Positions 9,300-18,019 of a DNA stretch of 64,000 bases are shown in pieces. The position numbers and the translations under genes were made by a program. Every line of letters begins with the position of its first letter. Within the stretch, counting starts at the first letter, position 1. Below the pieces are notes generated by a model, which was not told the DNA's origin, did no database searches, and saw only the letters and a program-made list of their open reading frames with translations. The DNA is from Lachnoclostridium phytofermentans (GTDB lineage Bacteria > Bacillota > Clostridia > Lachnospirales > Lachnospiraceae): contig NZ_JPOF01000006.1 of assembly GCF_000733755.1 (NCBI RefSeq), positions 62,001 through 126,000 of the forward strand, written 5' to 3'.

Positions 9300-10790
9300 A
9301 TGAAACCGAAGAAGCAAACGCGAATCGCTGTAATAATCACTACCATTATCTTTTGTATGATGTTTGGCAATGTGACAGCGTTAGCAAACGACCATGTTCC
9401 GTATGATACCTATAATTATGATTATCGTGATTATATTGTACATACGCCTGCGGCATATGTTCCAGATAATAGTATCACGGGCGTGTCTTTTGGAATTGGA
9501 GCATTTAACAATCCGCAAGATTTATGTATCGCACCAGATGGGCTTGTTTACCTTGCTGATACGAATAATAATCGGATTGTTGTATTAAATGATAGTATGA
9601 CAAAATTAATTAAGGTAATTAAGGAGTTTGATAATAACGGTACTCTTGACACCTTTAACCGTCCTTTTGGAGTTGCAATCTCAAACAAAAATGAACTTTA
9701 TATAGCAGATTCTGAAAATAAGCGAATTGTTGTACTTGATGCGAATGATAAATTAATAAAGATTGTTAGTAATCCACAGAGTGATGTCTTAGAAGCAGGT
9801 TATGTGTTTACTCCTTTGAAAGTTATCGTTGATTATGCGGATCGTATCTTTTGTATCGCAAAAGGAATGACAGAAGGTATTATGGTCTTTGACTCGAATG
9901 GACAATTTACCAGTTTTTATGGAACTATAAAAGTTGAGATTAGTTTATGGGAGAAGATATGGCGTAAGTTATCTACAAAGAAAGAACGAAGCAGACAGTC
10001 ATTATTTATCCCGACTGAATTTACAGGAATTGATATTGATGAAAAAGGTTTTGTGTTTGCATCCAATATTGATAATCAAGGAGTGCAAGCAGTACGTAGA
10101 CTAAATCCTAGCGGTGAAGACGTTATTAAAAAGGGAGTTAAGAAAAACGTTGGCGGTGATTTAATGACTGGAGGTATGTACATCTACTCTGGTCCAAGTA
10201 AAATTGTAGATGTTGCATATCGCGATAACGGCATCTATTCCATCCTTGATTCAAGAAGAGGGAGAATCTTTACCTACGATAGTGAAGGAAATCTACTCTA
10301 TATTTTCGGTGGACTTGGTTCTCAGGCAGGTACCTTTGTCGCTCCGGTAGCGATTGAATCCTTACAGAACAAGATTTTAGTGCTCGATGCGACGAGAGCT
10401 GAAATTTTAGTATTTAATGCAACAGAATATGGTATGCTCATTAATGAAGCGGTTGCACTTCGGTTCGATGGTGATGAAGCCTTAGCGGTTGAAAAATGGG
10501 AAAAGGTATTAAAGCTTGATGAAAATTTTGAAATTGCTAATGTTGGTATCGGGAAAGCTTACTTATCCAAAGGGGATAACGAGATGGCTATGAAATACCT
10601 AAAGCTTGGAATGAGCCGTGAGTATTATTCCATCGCATATAAGCGCTATCGTAACGAGATATTGAAGGATAACATTAGTTATATTTTAACAGGAATTGTT
10701 ATTATCGCAGCAGGTGTAATGATTACAAAAAAAGTCTTAAGAAGACGTAAGAACATACAAGACGATACAGATGGGGGTGGATTAGAATGA
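9300..10790 (+). CDS. Membrane-anchored NHL-repeat/TPR protein
   Basis: The protein has 496 residues and an N-terminal signal or anchor. A beta-propeller of NHL repeats spans about residues 60-380 (for example PDGLVYLADTNNNRIVVL and NELYIADSENKRIVVLD). A short TPR-like helical part follows (about 395-450), then a C-terminal membrane helix and a basic tail (KKVLRRRKN). The propeller should face outside. Proteins of this shape bind carbohydrate or protein partners, but the ligand is unknown. It overlaps the Yip1-like gene by four bases (ATGA) and lies between two permease pairs, suggesting a transport-associated scaffold. Confidence 0.72.
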   Translation: MKPKKQTRIAVIITTIIFCMMFGNVTALANDHVPYDTYNYDYRDYIVHTPAAYVPDNSITGVSFGIGAFNNPQDLCIAPDGLVYLADTNNNRIVVLNDSMTKLIKVIKEFDNNGTLDTFNRPFGVAISNKNELYIADSENKRIVVLDANDKLIKIVSNPQSDVLEAGYVFTPLKVIVDYADRIFCIAKGMTEGIMVFDSNGQFTSFYGTIKVEISLWEKIWRKLSTKKERSRQSLFIPTEFTGIDIDEKGFVFASNIDNQGVQAVRRLNPSGEDVIKKGVKKNVGGDLMTGGMYIYSGPSKIVDVAYRDNGIYSILDSRRGRIFTYDSEGNLLYIFGGLGSQAGTFVAPVAIESLQNKILVLDATRAEILVFNATEYGMLINEAVALRFDGDEALAVEKWEKVLKLDENFEIANVGIGKAYLSKGDNEMAMKYLKLGMSREYYSIAYKRYRNEILKDNISYILTGIVIIAAGVMITKKVLRRRKNIQDDTDGGGLE

Positions 10791-11419
10791 AACGTTGGTT
10801 TTCAAAGGATAAACTGTTATATCCGTTTTATATTCTGTCTCACCCGTCGGACGGGTATTATGAGTTAAGACACAGAGAGCGTGGTAGCGTTCCAGTAGCG
10901 ATTATTATAACAGCACTATTTAGTTTCTGTTATAGTATGAATCGTATTCACGCGAGTTTTATTGTAAATGATGTAGATCCTAGAAGCGTGGACTCCATGA
11001 GTGAGCTAGTTGGTGTCATGTTATTATTCTTCCTGTTTTGTATTGGTAATTGGTCTGTTACGTGCTTGATGGGAGGAGAAGGACGGTTTAAGGATATTAT
11101 AACTGCAGTTGGATATGCCTTGTTGCCTTTGGTATTAACGATGGTACCTGCTACCATAATCTCGCAATATGTGGCAGCAGACGAAGAGGCGTTTTACTAT
11201 ATTATCCTGATTTTTGGTGTAGCTTGGGCTGCAATCTTAGTTCTGATGGGAATTATGATTATTCATAATTATTCCCTAGCTAAAACCTTGGTCACATTAT
11301 TTCTAACCTTTTGTTCCATGCTAATTATTATCTTTGTAACAATAATGCTCTTTGATTTACTATCACAGGTGTATAATTTCTTCCGAAATATATACGTCGA
11401 ACTGCAAAATCGAGTCTAG
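10787..11419 (+). CDS. Yip1-family-like integral membrane protein
   Basis: This 210-residue protein has five hydrophobic segments. The start overlaps the NHL protein stop (ATGA). An N-terminal amphipathic stretch containing HPSDGYYELR is followed by membrane segments including GYALLPLVLTMVPATIIS, a pattern seen in bacterial Yip1-domain proteins. It carries no catalytic motif. The translational coupling implies a complex with the NHL/TPR protein and probably with the following DUF5696 protein. Its function is unknown. Confidence 0.68.
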   Translation: MKRWFSKDKLLYPFYILSHPSDGYYELRHRERGSVPVAIIITALFSFCYSMNRIHASFIVNDVDPRSVDSMSELVGVMLLFFLFCIGNWSVTCLMGGEGRFKDIITAVGYALLPLVLTMVPATIISQYVAADEEAFYYIILIFGVAWAAILVLMGIMIIHNYSLAKTLVTLFLTFCSMLIIIFVTIMLFDLLSQVYNFFRNIYVELQNRV

Positions 11420-11431
11420 GAGGACATAAAC

Positions 11432-14011
11432 ATGAAGTTGTTAAAGAAGATACTACTTTCGTGCTTAGCGGTACTCCTGGTTGGAGTTATCGGATATGGC
11501 GTTTATTACTTGTTTCACTATGTACTATACGATGATTTTAAGGATAATTTATTAGAATATTCCTATGAAGAGGGAAAAAAATTCCTACCGCTAACTGACG
11601 ATAATCCATCGGTGGAAGGTATGGTACTTGGAGCAGAAAATGCGAGCTTTAAATTATATGTAAATCAAAGTACTGGTGAAATCGCTCTTTATGATAAGAG
11701 AAATGGAGAAACAGCTTTTAGTAATCCACATTTGATTGATCAAGACACATTAGCAAATGAAGTGAACAAGAACTTACTGAAATCACAATTGATTGTTGAA
11801 TATTTTAATAGTAATCAAGCGCTTAGTGTGTTTAACTCTTATGAACATTCTACGATATTAGACCAGATAACGATCGAATCGATAAAGGATGGTTTTCGAT
11901 TCATTTATAAGGTTGGAGATGCGAAAAGTAAAACTGGTATTGTACCAATGTACATATCAAGCGAGCGTTTGGAAGCTTTTCTTGGGAAAATGAATGAAAA
12001 AGATGCCAAATATGTTAGAAAGCGTTATAAGGAATCAAAAGACTACGAGGGTTACTTAGAATTAGCGTTTGATATCAATTCTGCGATGGCAACCTTAAAT
12101 AAAATTGAGGGCTATTTAATCGAAGCTGGTTATACCGAAGAAGATTTTTTAAATGATATGTCAGTTGCAGAAGGGGACGTAGAACTTCCTATTTCCTTTA
12201 CGATACCATTAGAATATCGCTTAGTAGAGGATGGTTTTAAGGCAACGGTTAATACCTCACAAATCGAGGAACATGGTGGCGGAAAATTATATCGTATTCA
12301 ATTATTACGATACTTCGCAGCAGGAGGAATGGATGAGAACGGTTATCTTGTACTTCCGAATGGTTCCGGTTCTTTAATAAATTTTAATAATGGCAAAGTA
12401 AATGCATCTGATTATTCTCAGTTTATTTACGGAATCGATCCATTGGTGGCAGATATCGCGGTGGTAGAGAACACAGAACCTGCTAGATTACCTTTGTTTG
12501 GTATTCAAAAAGAAAATTATGGGGTATTAGCAATTATTGAATCAGGAGATTCCCTTGCGAATATTTCAGCAAGTATTTCAGGAGTACGTAACTCGTATAA
12601 TAATGCTTATGTTTCTTTTCCTGTCAGAGGATTTGAATTAGTAGCGATTGGTGGTAATACGGGAAATAATACGATGATGACGATTATTGAACCAAAGATG
12701 ATGAAGCAGGATTTCACGGTTCGATATACGATGTTAACAAAAGAATATGACGGATATTCTGGTATGGCAAACTATTATAGAGAACGATTAATCTCAGAAG
12801 GGAAGCTTACAAAGCATACGGAAAATACAGAGCTTAACTTCTATATGGATGTCATTGGCGGAGTAAAACGTACTAATTTCTTTCTTGGTAGCCAATACCG
12901 TGAAGTTTATCCAATGACGACTTATGAAGAAGCGGGTACCATGGTAAAGGACTTAAATCAAAATGGTGTTAATAAGATAATTATGAATTACCAAGGGACA
13001 TTTAATGGAGGTTACTTCCATGATGTAACAGATAAATTTAAATTAGTAAAAAAACTTGGTAGCGAAAAAGAATTAGAAAATTTATCAAAAGTTTTAGAAG
13101 AAAATGGCGGAAAACTTTACACAGATGTAGCGTTTCAAAAGGTGACCTGGATCAGTAAGCGCTACAAACATAGGGTTGAAAATGTATATTACTACGGAAG
13201 TGCGATGGAGGGAATCTTTGGTCAGGTAAACCCAGCAACATTGATTCAGCTATCCTCTCTTGGATATCCTGAAACAATCTATAACCTAGTTTCTCCAAAG
13301 TTTTTACCACGTTATGTGGAAGGCTTTTCCGATGAAGTGAAGGATATTGATATTACCGGAATTTCATTACGTGATTTAGGAGATGTTTTATCTTCTGATA
13401 AAAAACGAACTAATTTTATTAATCGAGAAGAATCAAAACAAGTAGTAGAAGCACAGTTTGAAGTGTTAAAAAGCACAGGAAAACAGATGATGGTAAATGG
13501 AGGTAATTTTTATTCCCTTCCATACGCATCCGATATCATTAATGTTCCGCTTGCACATAATGATTTCTTTATCTTAGATGAAGAGATACCATTCTATCAG
13601 ATGATATTCCATGGCTGTATCGACTACAGTGGTAGTGCTATTAATTTAATGAATATCAGTGATAAGAGTGAAGTTATATTAAAATTGATTGAGTATGGAG
13701 CTGCTCCTCATTTTACATTTACTTATGAGAGTTCTTCCGAACTAAAGTATACCGGACTTAACAGTAAGTATAGTACGACTTATGAGAACTGGAAAGAGGA
13801 CGCGATTACTTTATATGAGGAAGTGAACAGTGTCCTTAAGAATGTCACAGGTGCAACAATGAAAAAACATGAGATTTTAGATACTGGTGTAAGAAAAATA
13901 ACCTATGATAATGGTATAGTCATTTATGTGAATTCAACTACTTCTGCATATGAGACAGATGGCATTATAATCCCTGCAAAGGGCTATGGAATGGAGGGGA
14001 TGAACGAATGA
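11432..14011 (+). CDS. DUF5696-type membrane-anchored extracellular protein, possibly a glycoside hydrolase
   Basis: The 859-residue protein has one N-terminal membrane helix (residues 5-30) and a large outside part. The opening region (about 60-470) looks like mixed beta-sandwich sequence. From about 470 there are barrel-like repeats of strand and helix, with acidic strand ends such as GISLRDLGDVLSS, MMVNGGNFYSL and FFILDEEIPFYQ. It ends in a small beta domain with ITYDNGIVIYVN and IIPAKGYGMEG, a signature seen at the ends of many glycosidases. I recognise the family as DUF5696; hydrolase activity is an inference. It overlaps the next permease by four bases. Confidence 0.65.
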   Translation: MKLLKKILLSCLAVLLVGVIGYGVYYLFHYVLYDDFKDNLLEYSYEEGKKFLPLTDDNPSVEGMVLGAENASFKLYVNQSTGEIALYDKRNGETAFSNPHLIDQDTLANEVNKNLLKSQLIVEYFNSNQALSVFNSYEHSTILDQITIESIKDGFRFIYKVGDAKSKTGIVPMYISSERLEAFLGKMNEKDAKYVRKRYKESKDYEGYLELAFDINSAMATLNKIEGYLIEAGYTEEDFLNDMSVAEGDVELPISFTIPLEYRLVEDGFKATVNTSQIEEHGGGKLYRIQLLRYFAAGGMDENGYLVLPNGSGSLINFNNGKVNASDYSQFIYGIDPLVADIAVVENTEPARLPLFGIQKENYGVLAIIESGDSLANISASISGVRNSYNNAYVSFPVRGFELVAIGGNTGNNTMMTIIEPKMMKQDFTVRYTMLTKEYDGYSGMANYYRERLISEGKLTKHTENTELNFYMDVIGGVKRTNFFLGSQYREVYPMTTYEEAGTMVKDLNQNGVNKIIMNYQGTFNGGYFHDVTDKFKLVKKLGSEKELENLSKVLEENGGKLYTDVAFQKVTWISKRYKHRVENVYYYGSAMEGIFGQVNPATLIQLSSLGYPETIYNLVSPKFLPRYVEGFSDEVKDIDITGISLRDLGDVLSSDKKRTNFINREESKQVVEAQFEVLKSTGKQMMVNGGNFYSLPYASDIINVPLAHNDFFILDEEIPFYQMIFHGCIDYSGSAINLMNISDKSEVILKLIEYGAAPHFTFTYESSSELKYTGLNSKYSTTYENWKEDAITLYEEVNSVLKNVTGATMKKHEILDTGVRKITYDNGIVIYVNSTTSAYETDGIIIPAKGYGMEGMNE

Positions 14012-14925
14012 AGAAACGAAAAAAATTAACACTCAGCCGAAAAAGAGCAATCGTTGGCTTACTCTTCATCTCTCCATGGCTTATTGGATTTATCCTGTTT
14101 TATCTAAGAAGTTTAATTATGACTGTGAAATTTGGTGTATCAGTAGCAACCTTACAAGATGGTGGAGTTGGATATACTTTGACCTATACAGGTTTGTCAA
14201 ATTTTAAAGAATTATTTACTTCCCATCCAACATTTAAACCAGTTCTTACTGCTTCCATGTTAGATATGGTGGTGGATGTGCCATTAATTATCTTCTTTAG
14301 TATTTTTGTTGCACTTTTGTTAAATAAAAAATTTAAGGGAAGGACGTTTGTAAGAGCGGTATTTTTCTTACCGGTTATCTTAAACTCCGAAGCGATTCAA
14401 CAAGCAATTGCCTTATCCACTCAGTTGATTGGTGGTGGAATTGCTTCTTCTCCAGATGAAATCATAAGTGCAACCTCCACAGGGGTGAACATTGATTATT
14501 ATATCGGACTTTTTCGTGATTTAGCGATTCCTGATGCAGTCTTTGATTATATTATTGAAGCAGTAGCACAAATTAGTAGCATCATTACTGCCTCTGGAGT
14601 TCAGATTATCATCTTTATCGCAGCATTGCAGGCAGTTCCTAGCTCGCTTTATGAAGTATCTAAGATTGAGGGAGCTACAGGATATGAGACTTTTTGGAAA
14701 GTAACATTCCCGATGATCATGCCATTAATATTAACGAATATTGTATACACGGTCGTTGACAATTTTGCAAATAGTGAAGTTGTGCAATTATCCTATAATA
14801 CAATTTTTACGAGTAAAGACTATGGTCTTGGATCATTAATGAGTTTAGTCAGTATGGTTGTCGTTTGTTTGTTCCTTGTAATCGTGTGTGGATTAATATC
14901 AAAGAAGACATTTTATTATAACTAG
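14008..14925 (+). CDS. Sugar ABC transporter permease (second importer, MalF type)
   Basis: This 305-residue membrane protein overlaps the DUF5696 gene by ATGA, so translation is coupled. The N-terminal part shows LLFISPWLIGFILFYL, and the EAA loop is SLYEVSKIEGATGYETFWKV, then TFPMIMP. There is an unusually long segment between the early membrane helices (about residues 130-190). With the next gene it forms a second permease pair in the same operon. Its binding protein is probably the lipoprotein at 18020. Confidence 0.87.
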   Translation: MKKRKKLTLSRKRAIVGLLFISPWLIGFILFYLRSLIMTVKFGVSVATLQDGGVGYTLTYTGLSNFKELFTSHPTFKPVLTASMLDMVVDVPLIIFFSIFVALLLNKKFKGRTFVRAVFFLPVILNSEAIQQAIALSTQLIGGGIASSPDEIISATSTGVNIDYYIGLFRDLAIPDAVFDYIIEAVAQISSIITASGVQIIIFIAALQAVPSSLYEVSKIEGATGYETFWKVTFPMIMPLILTNIVYTVVDNFANSEVVQLSYNTIFTSKDYGLGSLMSLVSMVVVCLFLVIVCGLISKKTFYYN

Positions 14926-14938
14926 AAAGGAGAGCAGA

Positions 14939-15931
14939 ATGGAATTAGTTCAAAAATATAAAACTGAAATCGAAAAGCTGAAAAACGATAAACTGTTTGA
15001 AAATAAAAGAAAAAAATACGTTAGAAAATCAAAAGAAGCTCTTCTCTGGTTATTTCGAATTGTGATATTGGTGGGTATCTGCTACGTTATATTGGGTCCA
15101 CTCATCGGGATTATTAGTAGTTCGTTTTTTTCAGACTCAGACTTTGCAAATAAACTAGTTTATGTTATACCTCAAAATCCTACCATGGAACGCTATCGAT
15201 TAGCATGGCTACGCCTTGATTACATCAAAACACTTGGAAATTCTATGGCTTATGTACTTAGCCTTATGGTGATTCAAGTAGTAATTTGCTCCATGGTCGG
15301 ATATGGATTCGCTAGGTTTGAATTTCCACTGAAGAAATTGTTATTTGGTTTGGTTGTCGTAATGATTGTAATACCGACACATACAGTTATATTACCGATT
15401 TATGTAACATTTCAAGAATTTGACCCTCTTGGGCTGATTTCTTTGATCACTGGAAAGGTACCGAATTATCTAGGTTCAGCAAAACCAATGTTTATTATGA
15501 CTTTATTTGGATGTGGATTACGATCTGGACTTTATATTTATATCTTTAATCAATTCTTTCGCGGATTACCAAAAGAGATTGAGGAAGCAGCTTTTGTGGA
15601 TGGAGCAGGAATGTGGTACACCTATTTTCGTATTATGTTAGTAAATGCGATTCCATCTGTATTAACAGTAGCAATTTTTTCTCTGGTTTGGCAGTATAAT
15701 GATACATTTTTCGGTAATTTATTTAACATTAGCCCTGACATAGTAATTAGTAGAAAGATAACGACCTTACAACAAACCATATCAAATGTAGATAAAATTA
15801 TGACACCAGGAATCGCAAGACTTTATCTATATGCGGGAATCGTATTGGTTATCTTACCGGTTATTATCGTTTATGTAGTTTTACAGAAGAGATTTATTGA
15901 AGGCGTGGAACGAAGCGGTATTGTTGGTTAA
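14939..15931 (+). CDS. Sugar ABC transporter permease (second importer, MalG type)
   Basis: This 330-residue protein has a charged N-terminal extension of about 35 residues before the first membrane helix, longer than usual for MalG-type permeases. The EAA loop reads EIEEAAFVDGAGMWYTYFRI. The ATG follows AAAGGAGAG with good spacing. It pairs with the permease at 14008; neither has a linked ATPase. Confidence 0.87.
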   Translation: MELVQKYKTEIEKLKNDKLFENKRKKYVRKSKEALLWLFRIVILVGICYVILGPLIGIISSSFFSDSDFANKLVYVIPQNPTMERYRLAWLRLDYIKTLGNSMAYVLSLMVIQVVICSMVGYGFARFEFPLKKLLFGLVVVMIVIPTHTVILPIYVTFQEFDPLGLISLITGKVPNYLGSAKPMFIMTLFGCGLRSGLYIYIFNQFFRGLPKEIEEAAFVDGAGMWYTYFRIMLVNAIPSVLTVAIFSLVWQYNDTFFGNLFNISPDIVISRKITTLQQTISNVDKIMTPGIARLYLYAGIVLVILPVIIVYVVLQKRFIEGVERSGIVG

Positions 15932-15958
15932 CCGATTTGTATAAATTTAAGAAAGGGG

Positions 15959-16048
15959 TTGATTTTACTTTGGTATAATCCGCAGGGGAATGGTTTATAT
16001 CAGCTTATGAATTCTTACAGTAACAAAGGTTTACTGAAAGAAAAATGA
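15959..16048 (+). CDS. Possible 29-residue ORF between permease and lipoprotein genes
   Basis: An in-frame TTG at 15959, preceded closely by AAGAAAGGGG, opens 29 codons (beginning MILLWYNPQGNGLYQ) ending at TGA 16046-16048. The purine-rich site is very near the start, and nothing about the peptide is recognisable. It may be chance. It is the only open stretch in the 140-base gap before the repeat lipoprotein. Confidence 0.2.
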   Translation: MILLWYNPQGNGLYQLMNSYSNKGLLKEK

Positions 16049-16071
16049 TCTATAGTATAAGGAGGAGTAGT

Positions 16072-17973
16072 ATGTTTAAGAAGAAAAGATTTTTAGCTAT
16101 TTTTCTTGTGTTAGTTATGATTTTCTCTATGTCTGCTTGTAGCAAAAAGGACGATAAGCCTACGGATGCTGATAAAGTAACTGTAGCACCAACTGCTACC
16201 GTAGCACCAACTGCTGAACCAACTCCAGAACCTTTCGTTGGTATTGATTTTGAAGATGGTAATTATGGATTTATTGAGTTGAATACAGCTCCTGGTAATG
16301 CAGATAAATCTGTGTTAACGGTAGAAGACTTCAATGGTTCGAAACAGCTTAAGGTGGATGTACAGGAAGATAAAGTTCCTTACATTGCAATTGACACCTC
16401 AAGTTTACTTGGAGATAAGGTAGCAGAAGTACGTTCCATCGAAATGGATGTTACGGTTGCTTATGAGGATGGAACATTCCGTGCTGTTTCCGGTAATGTA
16501 TATGCATATAGCGGAACAGATAGAAAAGAATCCAGAGATCCTTGGTCTGTTTACCTAGAAACGAAGAATCCAAATAAAGCAGTTGGTCTATTAGACAATG
16601 AGGCTCAATATTTTGTAGCTGGCGCTAAAAACTTCTTCATCCTTACAAAAGAAACCGATAACGGAAAAGATCAGGGATTTGGTTCTGCAGATCTTTATAT
16701 TGATAATATTGTAATCCGTGATGCAAACGGTAATGCAATGGCAGTAGATACTACAGTTTCCTTTGATAAACCAGATGGATTCGGTGAGTCAGATTGGTCT
16801 AACTTAACAAGGGTAAAAGATACAGTAGAAATTGAAGGCTTTAATGTAAGTGGTGACGGATGGTCACAAGCTGGTGTTAATACTACAATAAATGAAGGTA
16901 CTTTTGATGCTACCTTGATTAAACCAGGTTGTATTATTACCATTAACTATACCTCCGAAGGTAGTGTGTGGTTAGTAGCAGTTCCAGTAGATGGTGCACC
17001 ATATGGCTGGACTAGAATTCAGCAACAGACTGCAGTTAAGAATGACAGTAATTCAACCTGTCAGATTACATATGATCAAATCGTAGAGGCTCTTGGAACC
17101 GAAGACTTTGCAAGTTCTCTTGCTATCTTACAGGGGGAAGGTGAAGCTGCATGGTCAATTAAATCAGTAACAATTGGTTATGAATCAAAGCCACTTCCTG
17201 CAACCATGAATGATGTTGCAATTGAAGGGTTCGAAGTGAAAGCCGATGGATGGGCTCAGGCAGGTGTTAATACCACATTAAATGGTGGAACCTTTGATGC
17301 TTCTCTATTAAAACCAGGTTCTGTTGTTACTATCAACTATAAGTCCGATGGAGATGTGTGGTTAGTAGCAGTTCCAGCTGATGGAGCTCCATATGGTTGG
17401 ACCAGAATACAACAACAGACAGCAGCGAAAAATGATGAGAATAATAAGTGTCAGATCACTTACGAACAGATTGTAGAAGCACTTGGAACCGAAGATTTTG
17501 CAAGTTCTTTGAATATTCTTCAATGTGAAAGCGACCAGGCATGGGAAGTATATAGTGTAACCATTGGTGAATATGCACCTCCTATGGTAAAGGTAAAAGA
17601 TGAAGTTGCAATTGAAGGCTTCGCAGTAAAAGCAGATGGATGGTCTCAGGCTGGTGTTAATACAACAATTAACGATGGAACCTTTGATGCTTCCCTCTTA
17701 AAACCAGGTTGTGTGGTTACGATTAGCTATAATTCCCCTGGTAATGTATGGTTAGTAGCGGTTCCAGCTGATGGCGCACCATTTGGTTGGACTAGAATCG
17801 CACAAGGCGCTGCAGCTAAGAATGCGGAGGGTAATAAATGTCAGATTACTTATGATCAGATTGTAGCAGCACTTGGTACCGAAGATTTTGCTAGTTCTCT
17901 TGCAATTTTACAGGCAGAAGGTGAGCAGGCTTGGGAAGTATACGGTGTAACAATTGGCTATCCTGCAGAGTAA
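16072..17973 (+). CDS. Lipoprotein with three tandem carbohydrate-binding-like repeats
   Basis: From ATG 16072 (after AAGGAGGAG) the protein has 633 residues; the in-frame ATG at 16045 lacks a site and would extend the signal peptide. It has a lipobox signal (MSAC) and a Thr/Pro linker. A first beta-rich domain (about 50-220) is followed by three near-identical repeats of about 125 residues. Each repeat contains DGWxQAGVNTT, a VWLVAVPxDGAP(Y/F)GWTRI core and the closing ALGTEDFASSL. Aromatic residues in that core suit sugar stacking. No catalytic motif is visible. It may capture polysaccharide at the surface for the neighbouring importers; I do not recognise a named CBM family. Confidence 0.75.
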   Translation: MFKKKRFLAIFLVLVMIFSMSACSKKDDKPTDADKVTVAPTATVAPTAEPTPEPFVGIDFEDGNYGFIELNTAPGNADKSVLTVEDFNGSKQLKVDVQEDKVPYIAIDTSSLLGDKVAEVRSIEMDVTVAYEDGTFRAVSGNVYAYSGTDRKESRDPWSVYLETKNPNKAVGLLDNEAQYFVAGAKNFFILTKETDNGKDQGFGSADLYIDNIVIRDANGNAMAVDTTVSFDKPDGFGESDWSNLTRVKDTVEIEGFNVSGDGWSQAGVNTTINEGTFDATLIKPGCIITINYTSEGSVWLVAVPVDGAPYGWTRIQQQTAVKNDSNSTCQITYDQIVEALGTEDFASSLAILQGEGEAAWSIKSVTIGYESKPLPATMNDVAIEGFEVKADGWAQAGVNTTLNGGTFDASLLKPGSVVTINYKSDGDVWLVAVPADGAPYGWTRIQQQTAAKNDENNKCQITYEQIVEALGTEDFASSLNILQCESDQAWEVYSVTIGEYAPPMVKVKDEVAIEGFAVKADGWSQAGVNTTINDGTFDASLLKPGCVVTISYNSPGNVWLVAVPADGAPFGWTRIAQGAAAKNAEGNKCQITYDQIVAALGTEDFASSLAILQAEGEQAWEVYGVTIGYPAE

Positions 17974-18019
17974 TCGCAATATTTCTTAAACCATATAAAA
18001 TATTGATGGAGGTTTCAAT

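Noticed and set aside
15959-15979. TTGATT and TATAAT before the repeat lipoprotein as a promoter
   Set aside because: The spacing is only nine bases, too short for a sigma-A promoter.
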